Positions 42,526 to 50,869 of a stretch of DNA of 64,000 bases are shown one piece after another (positions within the stretch are counted from its first letter, which is position 1; every line of letters starts with the position of its first letter). The DNA lies in the NCBI GenBank assembly GCA_947370975.1, contig CANBNG010000018.1:1-64000 (forward strand), given 5' to 3'. The translations under genes and the position numbers were made by a program. The notes beneath the pieces are model-generated. The model was not told the DNA's origin. It was given only the letters and a program-made list of their open reading frames with translations, and did not search any database. The stretch is from Beijerinckiaceae bacterium. GTDB lineage: Bacteria; Pseudomonadota; Alphaproteobacteria; Rhizobiales; Beijerinckiaceae.

Positions 42526-43314
42526 TTACCTCATGCCCTTGGACACGGTGCTTGCCATTTCATCGGCTGCCGTGATGACCTTCGAGTTCATTTCATAAGC
42601 CCGCTGTGCGGCAATGAGATCAGTGATTTCCCGCACAGGATCAACATTCGAGCTTTCAAGATATCCCTGCTTGATTGTTCCAAAGCCCGGATCGCCCGGC
42701 ACTGCAGTTACAGCCGTGCCAGATGCGCTGGTCGGGCGATAGAGATTGCTGCCCAGGGGCTCAAGGCCCGTCTCATTGGCGAAATTTGCAATGGTCAATT
42801 GACCCACTTGCTGCAGGGCCGATTGCGTGTCCAGCCGAACACTCACGAGGCCGGTTTCACTCACAACAATATCTGTTGCCGCCGCAGGAAAGGTGACCGC
42901 CGGCACGACGGCATAGCCATCGGCATTCACGAGCTGACCATTGGCGTTTTTGCTGAAAGCGCCGGCGCGCGTGTACAGCGACTCTCCCGCAGAATCCGTG
43001 ACCTGGAACCAACCACGTCCCGTAATAGCAAGGTCGAGCTTGTTTCCTGTGCTTGCAAGCGAGCCTTGAACATGAAGATTTCGAATGGCCGCCGTGCGCA
43101 CGCCCAAGCCGACTTGCGCGCCCTCGGGCACGATTGCGTCGCTACCCCGGTTCGACGTGCCTTGAAGCCGTTCGGCCTGATAGAGCAGATCGGTAAATTC
43201 GGCCCGCGCGCGTTTGAACGCCGTCGTGTTGATGTTCGCAATATTATTGGCGATGACTTCAACATGCAGCTGTTGGGCACTCATACCGGTCGCGGCAATT
43301 GTCAGGGCTCTCAC
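42526..43314 (-). CDS. flgG: Distal rod protein FlgG
   Basis: A 262-residue distal rod subunit. Conserved N-terminus (ALTIAATGMSAQQLHVEVIA, then NNIANINTTAFKR), FlgG-specific RLQGTSNRGSDAIVPEGAQVG-like insert, and C-terminal LESSNVDPVREITDLIAAQ and RAYEMNSKVI. It starts with GTG at 43314 with AAGGAG 7 bases before it. Its paralogue flgF is on the other strand at 50144-50869. Nothing is missing. Confidence 0.96.
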   Translation of the reverse strand: MRALTIAATGMSAQQLHVEVIANNIANINTTAFKRARAEFTDLLYQAERLQGTSNRGSDAIVPEGAQVGLGVRTAAIRNLHVQGSLASTGNKLDLAITGRGWFQVTDSAGESLYTRAGAFSKNANGQLVNADGYAVVPAVTFPAAATDIVVSETGLVSVRLDTQSALQQVGQLTIANFANETGLEPLGSNLYRPTSASGTAVTAVPGDPGFGTIKQGYLESSNVDPVREITDLIAAQRAYEMNSKVITAADEMASTVSKGMR

Positions 43315-43337
43315 GCTTAACTCCTTGGTTGCCGCGG

Positions 43338-43640
43338 CTAGATCGACATGCGGCTGATTTCCTGATACGCGCCGACCACTTTGTCGCGCAGGGCAAGTGC
43401 GGTTTGCAGGCTGCGCTCAGCCGACATCACGGCATCAACGACATCCTGCAAGGGTAATGCGCCGCGCAGACCAGAAATTGCGGCTGTCTCGCCGGCACGC
43501 AATGTTTCGATTCCACCGCTCACCAAATTTTCCAATACCTTCGTGAAGTCAGCTGCTGGCGTGGGTGCGGCTGCATTGGGGTTGGAAAAATCAAGACCCG
43601 GCGTCCGCAAGCTTCTTGAGAGAGAGACAGAGTCGATCAT
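43338..43640 (-). CDS. fliE: MS ring-rod junction protein FliE
   Basis: A 100-residue protein with the conserved C-terminal helix (LQDVVDAVMSAERSLQTALA, then LRDKVVGAYQEISRM), which links the MS ring to the rod. The N-terminal third is variable. The gene follows flgB and flgC, the standard order. Its ATG shares one base with the flgC stop (TGATG), so translation is coupled. Confidence 0.95.
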   Translation of the reverse strand: MIDSVSLSRSLRTPGLDFSNPNAAAPTPAADFTKVLENLVSGGIETLRAGETAAISGLRGALPLQDVVDAVMSAERSLQTALALRDKVVGAYQEISRMSI

Positions 43641-44059
43641 CAGCCGGCCTTCAGGAGATCGAGTGTCATGGAAACAAGTTCGCGCCCCTGCTTCACAATC
43701 TGCAGATTGGCTTCATAGGCCCTGGTCGCATCGCGCATGTCTGCGCTTTCGACCAATATGTCGACATTGGGCATTTTGACATTGCCATTCTCATCGGCTG
43801 CGGGATGCCCCGGCAGATGCTCGATACGAAACGGGCTATCATCCACACCGATGCTTTTCACACGCGTCAGAGCATGGCCATCGGCGCGGCTCATTTCGTT
43901 TTCAAACGTGATCGTCTTGCGCGCAAAGGGGTCGGCGCCCGGCGTTGCACCGGTGGAGTTCGCATTGGCGATATTCTCGGAAATGACCTTCAGACGTGCA
44001 GCTTGCGAGCGAATGCCAGATCCCGCAATGCGCAGGGAGGCGTTGAGCGTATCGACCAT
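43640..44059 (-). CDS. flgC: Proximal rod protein FlgC
   Basis: A 139-residue rod subunit with the FlgC N-terminus (LRIAGSGIRSQAARLKVISE, then NIANANSTG) and C-terminus (MRDATRAYEANLQIVKQGRE). ATG 44059 is preceded by GAAGG at a good distance; the open frame upstream runs through flgB and is ignored. It lies 2 bases after the flgB stop, and flows into fliE by overlap. Confidence 0.95.
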   Translation of the reverse strand: MVDTLNASLRIAGSGIRSQAARLKVISENIANANSTGATPGADPFARKTITFENEMSRADGHALTRVKSIGVDDSPFRIEHLPGHPAADENGNVKMPNVDILVESADMRDATRAYEANLQIVKQGRELVSMTLDLLKAG

Positions 44060-44061
44060 GA

Positions 44062-44442
44062 TCAGACCTTCACACTTGCAAGCATCATGCGATGAAATGC
44101 ACGCACCACACCGGTATTGAGCGCATAACCACGCGAGACTTCGCCCGCCTTGATCAATTGCTCCTCTGCATTCACGCTGTTGCCTGAAAAAGTTGTTTCC
44201 CAATTGTCCTTGTCGCGCACGAGACGCCCGCGCAGCTCGGTCCCTTCAAGTCGCATATGCCCCGGTGATGTCTGCTCCATATCGAGGCCCGTGCGCGCCA
44301 TGACATCCTCAAACGGACGCGCATCCATGGCGCGATAACCCGGGGTGCTGATATTTGAAATATTTCCCGCTATGGCCGTCTGACGCAGGCCGAGCCAGCG
44401 GGCCTGCTGGGAAGCAAGATCAAGCAGAAAAACCGGACCCAT
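44062..44442 (-). CDS. flgB: Proximal rod protein FlgB
   Basis: A 126-residue rod subunit with typical LGLRQTAIAGNISNISTPGY near the N-terminus, followed by RAMDARPFEDV, and the C-terminal LIKAGEVSRGYALNTGVVRA. It starts the flgB-flgC-fliE-flgG run, 67 bases after the unknown gene at 44510-44935. The length is normal. Confidence 0.94.
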   Translation of the reverse strand: MGPVFLLDLASQQARWLGLRQTAIAGNISNISTPGYRAMDARPFEDVMARTGLDMEQTSPGHMRLEGTELRGRLVRDKDNWETTFSGNSVNAEEQLIKAGEVSRGYALNTGVVRAFHRMMLASVKV

Positions 44443-44509
44443 GAGTACACTCCGAAACCATGAAGAGCATCATGGCGCACCGGGCTTGCTTGAAGCTGGC
44501 CGCGCAACC

Positions 44510-44935
44510 TCAAGGACGCGGCGCAACACAGCGAGAGGCATTAAGCGCGGAGATGAGCCTCGCCGTATTGACGAGCGGCTCGTCAGCTGGCGGATCGAAG
44601 CTGATCATGCGAATTGCAACGCTTTCACAATCCCCGCGCAGACCGAGGCAGAAAAAGGCTGTGACGGATTCGAAGCGAAATTCCATATCGAGAAAGATCG
44701 AGGGGCGTTCCGACCATGACAATTTGACATCTGCACCCCAGCCAAAGGTCAGCGAGCCGGGGAGAAAGGACAGTTCGGAGGAGGAATTTACAATATCCTC
44801 GAGGCAGGAATATTGCTCCATGCCGATATAGCCGACAAAGTCCGCCGGCTCGACAAGGCGTAGTTCCGCGGCCACATCTTTCATCGCGAGGCCAAGCGCA
44901 AATTCGCGGTCCTGCAAGTGATCGTTTTTTTTCAT
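44510..44935 (-). CDS. Unknown protein encoded between flhB and flgB
   Basis: A 141-residue soluble protein with no signal peptide or membrane segment. It mixes a helical acidic start (DREFALGLAMKDVAAEL) with a beta-rich middle (VKLSWSERPSIFLDMEFRFE) and scattered Cys residues. Its start overlaps the flhB stop (ATGA), and it is in the same operon, so it should be made at the same time as the export switch protein. I do not recognise a family motif. A cytoplasmic role in flagellar assembly is inferred only from coupling and position. Confidence 0.7.
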   Translation of the reverse strand: MKKNDHLQDREFALGLAMKDVAAELRLVEPADFVGYIGMEQYSCLEDIVNSSSELSFLPGSLTFGWGADVKLSWSERPSIFLDMEFRFESVTAFFCLGLRGDCESVAIRMISFDPPADEPLVNTARLISALNASRCVAPRP

Positions 44936-46014
44936 CTGGCTGGCACGAGCCCCGGTTTCTTGCGTGACAGGAAGTGAATGAGTTCCGCGACAGCGCGGTA
45001 GAATTCAGGCGGTATCACCTGATCAACTTCCACAAGATGATACATCGACCTTGCGAGAAGCTTTTGCTCAAGCACCGGCACGCCGGAATTTTCGGCGATC
45101 TCGCGAATTTTCAGGGCAATCAGATCCTGCCCCTTTGCCACAACCAATGGCGCGCCGCCCTCCTCGCGCACATAGCGAATGGCAATGGCGTAATGGGTCG
45201 GATTTGCGATCACGAGCGTTGCGCGCGGCACTTGCGCCATCATGCGCTTGCGGGCCCGATCGAGCGCAATGGAGCGAAGGCGCGCTTTCACCATCGGGTC
45301 GCCTTCCGATTGCTTCACCTCGTCTTTCACCTCCTGGCGCGTCATGCGCAAGTCGGTGCGCCATTGCAGACGTGTCCAGACGATATCGCCCGCAACAATC
45401 AGCGCTGTTGCTGCGGCAACACTTGCCACAAGCTTCAGCATCAATCGCACGAGTTCGAGCGGCATTTCACTTGGTTGCATGAAGAGCAGATCGATCACGC
45501 GAGCCTGCTCGGCGCGCAGCACGAGAGCGAGCGCAAAGCCCACAATCAATAGTTCGAGGACCGCTTTGAGAAAGGCAATGAAGCCTTTTTTTCCAAAAAG
45601 TCTGCCAAGCCCAGCGGCAAGACTGATGCGCTGGAAATCTGGCATGATCCGCGTGAGAATGAAGCGCGGCCAGCTTTGGGCAAATGATGCGGCCACGCCA
45701 AAACCGCTCACGACGATCAACAGGGGCGCAATCGCCAGACCGACCGCGATGCAGGCCCGCCCGATCAACAAGGATGCATCCGCGCCTGTCTCAAGTCGGC
45801 TTTCACCAACGGCATCGAGCATCTGATGGAGAGCGAGAACCACCCTGCCCACTGCGGGCTTGAGCAAGAATGCGCTGATCACGAGCAGCGCCAATAGCGA
45901 AGCAAAAAGCGGTGCTTCGCGCGAAACCGGATCGTTGCCTTTTTCTGCAGCATCCTGCAGGCGTTTTTCTGTCGGCTCTTCTGTTTTGCTTTCGCGATCT
46001 ACGTCCTCGGACAT
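44932..46014 (-). CDS. flhB: Flagellar export switch protein FlhB
   Basis: A 360-residue protein with four membrane helices (about 35-210) and a cytoplasmic domain with the self-cleavage motif NPTH at 271-274 (LVIANPTHYAIAIRY). Cleavage there allows the change from rod/hook to filament export with FliK. N-terminal TEEPTEKRLQDAAEKG is typical. The length fits. It follows fliG by 15 bases and overlaps the unknown gene downstream by 4. Confidence 0.97.
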   Translation of the reverse strand: MSEDVDRESKTEEPTEKRLQDAAEKGNDPVSREAPLFASLLALLVISAFLLKPAVGRVVLALHQMLDAVGESRLETGADASLLIGRACIAVGLAIAPLLIVVSGFGVAASFAQSWPRFILTRIMPDFQRISLAAGLGRLFGKKGFIAFLKAVLELLIVGFALALVLRAEQARVIDLLFMQPSEMPLELVRLMLKLVASVAAATALIVAGDIVWTRLQWRTDLRMTRQEVKDEVKQSEGDPMVKARLRSIALDRARKRMMAQVPRATLVIANPTHYAIAIRYVREEGGAPLVVAKGQDLIALKIREIAENSGVPVLEQKLLARSMYHLVEVDQVIPPEFYRAVAELIHFLSRKKPGLVPAR

Positions 46015-46029
46015 CGGCAGATCTCAGCC

Positions 46030-47052
46030 TCAGGTCGCAGCATCAGGTGCAGCCGCGCGCAATTCGAGCTGTCCCTTCTCGGCCAGATCGAGCACGGTAT
46101 CGGCGATAATACGTCGCGCCGCAGATACTTCCTTGGGATTGACCTGGCCGCCACTGCGCAACTCGCCTTCCACCATGCGCCGGGCACGCGCGGCCAGCGA
46201 GCCAAGCACCACCTGGCAGAACTCTTCATCCATGCCCCGCAACGCTTGAATGAGTTTGTCGGCGGGAACCTTGTCAAACAAGACAGCGCGGGCTGCGGCG
46301 CTGAGTGTCACCACATCCTCGAAACTGAAGAGCCGGCCGCGAATAGCCTCCGCCAGCTCGGGCCGCGCCTCGGCAATGGTAGAGAGCATGTCATCCATCT
46401 CCGCGCGCTCCATCTTGTTGAGCATGTCGGCAAAGCGGATCGACGGATCAACCGCGACAGTGCTGCGTTTTTGCACGAGCAGATCGTCCTGAATGCCGTT
46501 TTCGACAACGCGCATGCATAGCGGGGCAATTTGCTTCACGCCGAGCATGCGATGCACGAGGCGCTTGCGAAAGTCAGGCACAATGCTGCCCATGATGCGC
46601 CCGGCTTTTCCCGGCGCCATGCGATTGAGGATAATCGCAGCTGTCTGGGGATGTTCTCCCTGCAAGAAGGTCGACAATTCCGCATCGCCCAAAGCTTCAA
46701 GTCGTGACCAGACGGATTCATTTGAACTGCCGAGCAAGTCCGAGACGATTTCAGCGACCTGTTCAGGCGGCAACACGCCTGAAATCAACTCAACCGCCTC
46801 GCCCGCCGATCCGTTGACCTCCTGGCCATCGGCAAAATGACTCGCGAATTCGGTGACAAGCTCATCGAGCGTTTCGGAGGAGAGACGGCCGAGCTCGGCG
46901 GCCGAGCGCGCGACTTCGCGCACGTCCTCGGTCTCGAACCGCCGCAACAATTGCTCGGCAATCGGCCGCTCGACGGACAGGAGCAGCGCCGCGACTTTTT
47001 CCGGACCGCTCAAGATCCGCTGGCCGTCCGCGTTCTCCACAATGGCTGCCAT
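46030..47052 (-). CDS. fliG: Flagellar motor switch protein FliG
   Basis: A 340-residue switch protein with N-terminal FliF-binding (about 10-100), middle (about 110-225, including the EHPQTAAIILNRM signature of FliM binding) and C-terminal charged torque helix (about 235-340, RKVL-like SLAARARRMVEGEL). It meets MotA at the rotor-stator interface. Its ATG shares bases with the fliN stop (TAATG). The order fliM-fliN-fliG is normal in rhizobia. Confidence 0.96.
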   Translation of the reverse strand: MAAIVENADGQRILSGPEKVAALLLSVERPIAEQLLRRFETEDVREVARSAAELGRLSSETLDELVTEFASHFADGQEVNGSAGEAVELISGVLPPEQVAEIVSDLLGSSNESVWSRLEALGDAELSTFLQGEHPQTAAIILNRMAPGKAGRIMGSIVPDFRKRLVHRMLGVKQIAPLCMRVVENGIQDDLLVQKRSTVAVDPSIRFADMLNKMERAEMDDMLSTIAEARPELAEAIRGRLFSFEDVVTLSAAARAVLFDKVPADKLIQALRGMDEEFCQVVLGSLAARARRMVEGELRSGGQVNPKEVSAARRIIADTVLDLAEKGQLELRAAAPDAAT

Positions 47053-47372
47053 TATGCAGCACCAACCGCGCTGTCGGGACGCGTGGCAATGCCGACGATC
47101 TCGGTGAGCGAGACGCCAAGGCGCGACGTTTCTTCGTCGACCACCACAATATCGCCGCGCGCCACGACGCGCCCGTTGACGACAATATCAACCGGATCTC
47201 CGACGCGCCGATCAAGCGGCACGACCGCGCCGCGACCGAGCTTGATCAATTGTGCGACCGGCATGGAAGCCCCGCCAAACACCACCTGAATCGTGACCGG
47301 GATGCTGAGAATGGTGTCGCGGTTCCAATTCTGCGGCTCCTCGATCTCTGAACCCCACTCTGTTTCACTCAT
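47052..47372 (-). CDS. fliN: Flagellar motor switch protein FliN
   Basis: A 106-residue C-ring protein with the SpoA domain (about 28-100): ILSIPVTIQVVFGGASMPVA, then LGRGAVVPLDRRVGDPVDI and VARGDIVVVDE. ATG 47372 is chosen because GAGAGGACAAGG precedes it; a GTG at 47405 in frame would add 11 residues and overlap the fliM stop. The short acidic N-terminus before the SpoA domain is usual. It couples to fliG by overlap. Confidence 0.93.
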   Translation of the reverse strand: MSETEWGSEIEEPQNWNRDTILSIPVTIQVVFGGASMPVAQLIKLGRGAVVPLDRRVGDPVDIVVNGRVVARGDIVVVDEETSRLGVSLTEIVGIATRPDSAVGAA

Positions 47373-47404
47373 GACCTTGTCCTCTCGCCCAAAGGCAAAT
47401 TTCA

Positions 47405-48337
47405 CTAATGTCCGAAGTTCGATGCGGCGTGCGTTTTTGCGGCCTCGGGATCATATTCCCCCTCCACGCGCACTGAATATTGCCCCTCGGATTGACCAAG
47501 CTCGCAGGTAAAGAGCGGGCGTCCCTCGGCCACAAGCGTAAGGCTGCGTTGCGCATGCTCAGGCAGGGACAGCACCTGGCCCTGCATGAAGCCGGCGACA
47601 TCGCCCAGTCGATAGCCCTCGATTTCAGTATAGGCACGCAATGGCACTTCGGCGCCGGTGACGCGGTGTTCGAAATCGCGCGTCCATTGAGGATCCGGGC
47701 GACGCGCGGGACTGGTGGGAGATTCCGCAAGCTGGGCTGCAATGCGATTGAGCGCGCGCTGGGGAAGCACCAGGCTCAACTTGCCGCTCCGCCCCAGCGC
47801 CTCAAGAACATAATTGATCGTTACCGCATCCTCGCCGCGCGCGCCCAGCTTGATGAAATCAAGCCTCGTGTCGAATTTCTCGAAAGCGAATGCAGATGCT
47901 TGCATGGGTGCAAGCGCACGCGCGATGCCAAGCAGCAGTGCATCGAGGAAACATTTGGTGAGGCCACGTTCAATGGTCGAAAAGGCGCGCTGTTCGCAAT
48001 AAGCCGCATCGCTGCCATCGGCCCCAAGCGTGACCTCAACCAGGGTAAAGGCGAAATCAGGCTGCAGCAGAACCGCCAGATTGCAGTCCCATTCGGGATC
48101 ATTGAGAATGGCGGGAAGACAGGCGCTGCCGGCTCCCGCAAGTATGATCTCCTCGCGATCCGATCCCATCGAGTGCCGACGAAATTGCGCGGGTGAGGAG
48201 AGCCTCGTGCGAAAGGCATCGAGTGTCAGCCCGGCAATATCGTCGGCGAGCTTTCCCAACATCGGCATTTTATCGACAGAGAGGCGCTTCTCGCGTGCGC
48301 CGCCGATCATGCCTCTGCCTGGCGCGGGCGCGCTCAT
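47405..48337 (-). CDS. fliM: Flagellar motor switch protein FliM
   Basis: A 310-residue C-ring protein. The middle CheC-like domain (about 40-215) and C-terminal SpoA domain (about 235-300, VPLRAYTEIEGYRLGDVAGF, then VLSLPEHAQRSLTLV) are recognisable. The N-terminal CheY-binding peptide (EIDALL-like) of enterobacterial FliM is not seen; the N-terminus instead reads RGMIGGAREKRLSVDKMPML. Rhizobial FliM proteins are divergent there, so direction control may use another contact. It overlaps motA by 4 bases upstream. Confidence 0.9.
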   Translation of the reverse strand: MSAPAPGRGMIGGAREKRLSVDKMPMLGKLADDIAGLTLDAFRTRLSSPAQFRRHSMGSDREEIILAGAGSACLPAILNDPEWDCNLAVLLQPDFAFTLVEVTLGADGSDAAYCEQRAFSTIERGLTKCFLDALLLGIARALAPMQASAFAFEKFDTRLDFIKLGARGEDAVTINYVLEALGRSGKLSLVLPQRALNRIAAQLAESPTSPARRPDPQWTRDFEHRVTGAEVPLRAYTEIEGYRLGDVAGFMQGQVLSLPEHAQRSLTLVAEGRPLFTCELGQSEGQYSVRVEGEYDPEAAKTHAASNFGH

Positions 48338-49215
48338 GCCGCGTCACTCGCCTGTCCGCCGCCCGCGCCCGGCGCGGTTTCTGTTTCAACCTGATCGATG
48401 GTCGGCCGCTCCTTGGCGGGAATCGTCTTGCGACCATATTCAAGCGCAATCTGGGGCATCGCGCCGGCCATGAAGGCGAGCAGAGTCTGTTTGACGATGA
48501 TGAACGAGCGCATCTGCTTTTCGCGGATGATCTTGATCTTGGTGGCGAGCGGCGCGAGCACGCCATAGGACAGAAAGATCCCGGCAAAGGTGCCCACCAG
48601 CGCCGCGCCGATCAACGCGCCAAGCAATTCGGGCGATTGGTCGAGCGCGCCCATCGCCTTGATGACGCCGAGCACCGCCGCAACAATACCAAGTGCGGGA
48701 AGCGATTCCGCAACGGCATTGATCGCGTGATAGGGCTTTGTCTTGTCGCGATGGAGCGTCTGCAATTCCTCATCCATCAGCGCCTCGATCTCATGGGGCT
48801 TTGCATTGCCGATGATGATGAGGCGCGTGTAATCGCAGGTGAAGCCCGTCAGAGCGCGATTGTTGAGCACTTTGGGGAAGGCCTGAAAGATCGACGATTC
48901 ATCAGGATTGTCGACGTGGGTTTCAACGCCGCTGCGGCCATTGAGGCGCAGCTCGCGCATCAGCATATGCAGAACGGCAAGCAGATCGAGATGCTCGCGC
49001 TCCTTCGGACCCTTGTCAAGAATGGCCTCGATCATGGCGGATCCGGAATCCTTGATTGTATAGATCGGATTGGCGATGATGAATGTGCCAAGCGCCGAGC
49101 CGCCGATGATGACAAATTCCCAAGGCTGCCAGATCACCGCAAGATGCCCGCCGAGCGCAGCAAATCCACCCAGCATGCTTGCCAACGCGACGACGAGACC
49201 AATGACGAAATTCAC
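48334..49215 (-). CDS. motA: Flagellar stator protein MotA
   Basis: A 293-residue proton-channel subunit with four membrane helices (about 3-22, 30-50, 170-190 and 203-225), conserved AVAESLPALGIVAAVLGVIK with its essential proline, and a cytoplasmic loop with charged residues (YTRLIIIGNAKPHEIEALMD) that contact FliG. GTG 49215 is chosen because GGGAGAATTAC precedes it; upstream frame extension lacks a good start. It is the first gene of the long minus-strand operon and diverges from the DUF1217 gene. Its partner motB is about 14 kb away. Confidence 0.96.
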   Translation of the reverse strand: MNFVIGLVVALASMLGGFAALGGHLAVIWQPWEFVIIGGSALGTFIIANPIYTIKDSGSAMIEAILDKGPKEREHLDLLAVLHMLMRELRLNGRSGVETHVDNPDESSIFQAFPKVLNNRALTGFTCDYTRLIIIGNAKPHEIEALMDEELQTLHRDKTKPYHAINAVAESLPALGIVAAVLGVIKAMGALDQSPELLGALIGAALVGTFAGIFLSYGVLAPLATKIKIIREKQMRSFIIVKQTLLAFMAGAMPQIALEYGRKTIPAKERPTIDQVETETAPGAGGGQASDAA

Positions 49216-49364
49216 GTAATTCTCCCGATCACTCGATGACCGCACAAGAATCGATGTTGGAGCTTGCGCGGGCCTGAAGCGCCTGTGCGCCAGCCTCGCG
49301 TAAGCTTCATGCCCCAGTCTGGGCCCTGCTTTCTTTTCGGGATGGGTCGGGTCATTTCAGCGCG

Positions 49365-50153
49365 ATGGACACATTCACAAGTTTCAACGCGCTCACGCGC
49401 GCATTGCCAACAACGCTTGCACGCACGGCCAAGCAGCCTGCGGTCGCGCGCGAGACCGCCTATTATCAAGCAAAGATTGGCGACGTGCGCACGATCGAGG
49501 ATCTGGTGAAGGACGACCGGCTCCTCACCTATGCGATGAAGGCCTGGGGTCTGGAAGATATGACCTATGCCAAGGGCCTTGTGAAAAAGGTGCTGCAGGG
49601 GGGCGTAGATGATCCTGCAAGCCTTGCAAACCGGCTCTCCTCCGGGCGTTTTCGTGAATTTGCCTCCGTGTTCAATTTCAAATCCTATGGCAAGGCGACA
49701 ACGGCCTTCGACAAGGTTCAGAAGGGCACGGTCGATAATTACATCCGGCAGCAGCTCGAAAAGGATTCAGGCGACAGCAGCCCGGCGCTGCAACTCGCGC
49801 TCTATTTTCAGCGCAAGGCTCCCACCATCAAGAGCGCGCTGAATATTCTGGCCGACAAGAACCTCCTCACCGTCGTCCAGACCGCGCTCAATATTCCCTC
49901 TGCAACTTCGGCCAGCGCGCTCGATGCGCAGATCTCGCTGATCAATCAGAAAATGAATGTTGCTGACCTTCAGAATCCCGCAAAATTGCAGAAATTCCTG
50001 CAGCGCTTCGCCGCCATGGCGGATGCCACAAGCAGCTCTGCAAGCTCCAATGCCTCCGCGATCATTCTCGGCGGTGGCGGATTTTCGGGCCTGAACGGCG
50101 ATATTCTCATGAGCATTCAGAAATTGCATTTAGGAGCTGGCCCGTGCAGATAG
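49365..50153 (+). CDS. DUF1217-family flagellar protein
   Basis: A 262-residue, mostly helical soluble protein of the DUF1217 family, found in flagellar loci of Hyphomicrobiales. Recognisable parts are AYYQAKIGDVRTIEDLVKDD, then LLTYAMKAWGLEDMTYAKGL and the later FNFKSYGKATT. The role is unknown; it is presumed to be flagellar because it leads the DUF1217-flgF-fliI operon and overlaps the flgF start by 10 bases. It diverges from motA across 149 bases, which probably hold both promoters. The C-terminus is Ser/Gly-rich. Confidence 0.88.
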   Translation: MDTFTSFNALTRALPTTLARTAKQPAVARETAYYQAKIGDVRTIEDLVKDDRLLTYAMKAWGLEDMTYAKGLVKKVLQGGVDDPASLANRLSSGRFREFASVFNFKSYGKATTAFDKVQKGTVDNYIRQQLEKDSGDSSPALQLALYFQRKAPTIKSALNILADKNLLTVVQTALNIPSATSASALDAQISLINQKMNVADLQNPAKLQKFLQRFAAMADATSSSASSNASAIILGGGGFSGLNGDILMSIQKLHLGAGPCR

Positions 50154-50869
50154 GCATGAATGTCGCGCTGTCGGGCCAGATGGTCCTGCAACGCAAGCTT
50201 GAAACCATCGCGCAAAATATCGCCAATGCGAATACGCCGGGCTTCAGGTCGAAAGAGGTCAACTTTTCCTCGGTTCTTGCGCAGACGGGCGACAGACAGA
50301 CCGCCTTCTCATCGGCGGGCGCAGAATATACATCGCTGCGCAGCGGCGGCCTGCTCAAGACCGATAATCCACTCGATGTCGGCGTGCTGGGAGATGCCTG
50401 GCTCGCGGTGCGCACCCCAACCGGCACGGCCTACACCAAGGATGGTCGCATGCAGATGCTCGACACCGGAGAGTTGCGCACACTCACGGGCCTGCCTGTG
50501 CTTGATATCAGCGGCGCGCCACTGACGCTTGATCCCACCGGCGGCGCGCCACGCATCGCGCGCGACGGCATGATGTCGCAAAACGGCAATCCAATCGGCG
50601 CGCTGGGCCTCTTCAACATCGATCCGCAGGCGAGGTTGACGCCGGCTGGAACCTCTGGCTTTATCACCGACAAACCCGCAAGCCCGGTTCTCGATTTTGT
50701 AAAGAATGGCGTCGCACAGGGCTCGATTGAAACCAGCAACGTCAACCCTGTTATGGAAATGGCGCGCCTCATCACCGTCCAGCGCGCGTTTGATTCCGTC
50801 AGCGCAGCGCTTGAGGGATCCGACAATGCGCAGCGCGACGCCATTCGCACGCTTGGTCCCTCGGCATGA
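50144..50869 (+). CDS. flgF: Proximal rod protein FlgF
   Basis: A 241-residue rod subunit. N-terminal MVLQRKLETIAQNIANANTP, then GFRSKEVNF, and C-terminal ETSNVNPVMEMARLITVQRA, followed by FDSVSAAL, place it in the FlgF/FlgG group; it is shorter than FlgG and lacks the FlgG-specific insert. GTG 50144 is chosen because AGGAG stands 7 bases before it; ATG 50156 is four codons in. The stop overlaps the fliI start (ATGA). Confidence 0.93.
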   Translation: MQIGMNVALSGQMVLQRKLETIAQNIANANTPGFRSKEVNFSSVLAQTGDRQTAFSSAGAEYTSLRSGGLLKTDNPLDVGVLGDAWLAVRTPTGTAYTKDGRMQMLDTGELRTLTGLPVLDISGAPLTLDPTGGAPRIARDGMMSQNGNPIGALGLFNIDPQARLTPAGTSGFITDKPASPVLDFVKNGVAQGSIETSNVNPVMEMARLITVQRAFDSVSAALEGSDNAQRDAIRTLGPSA

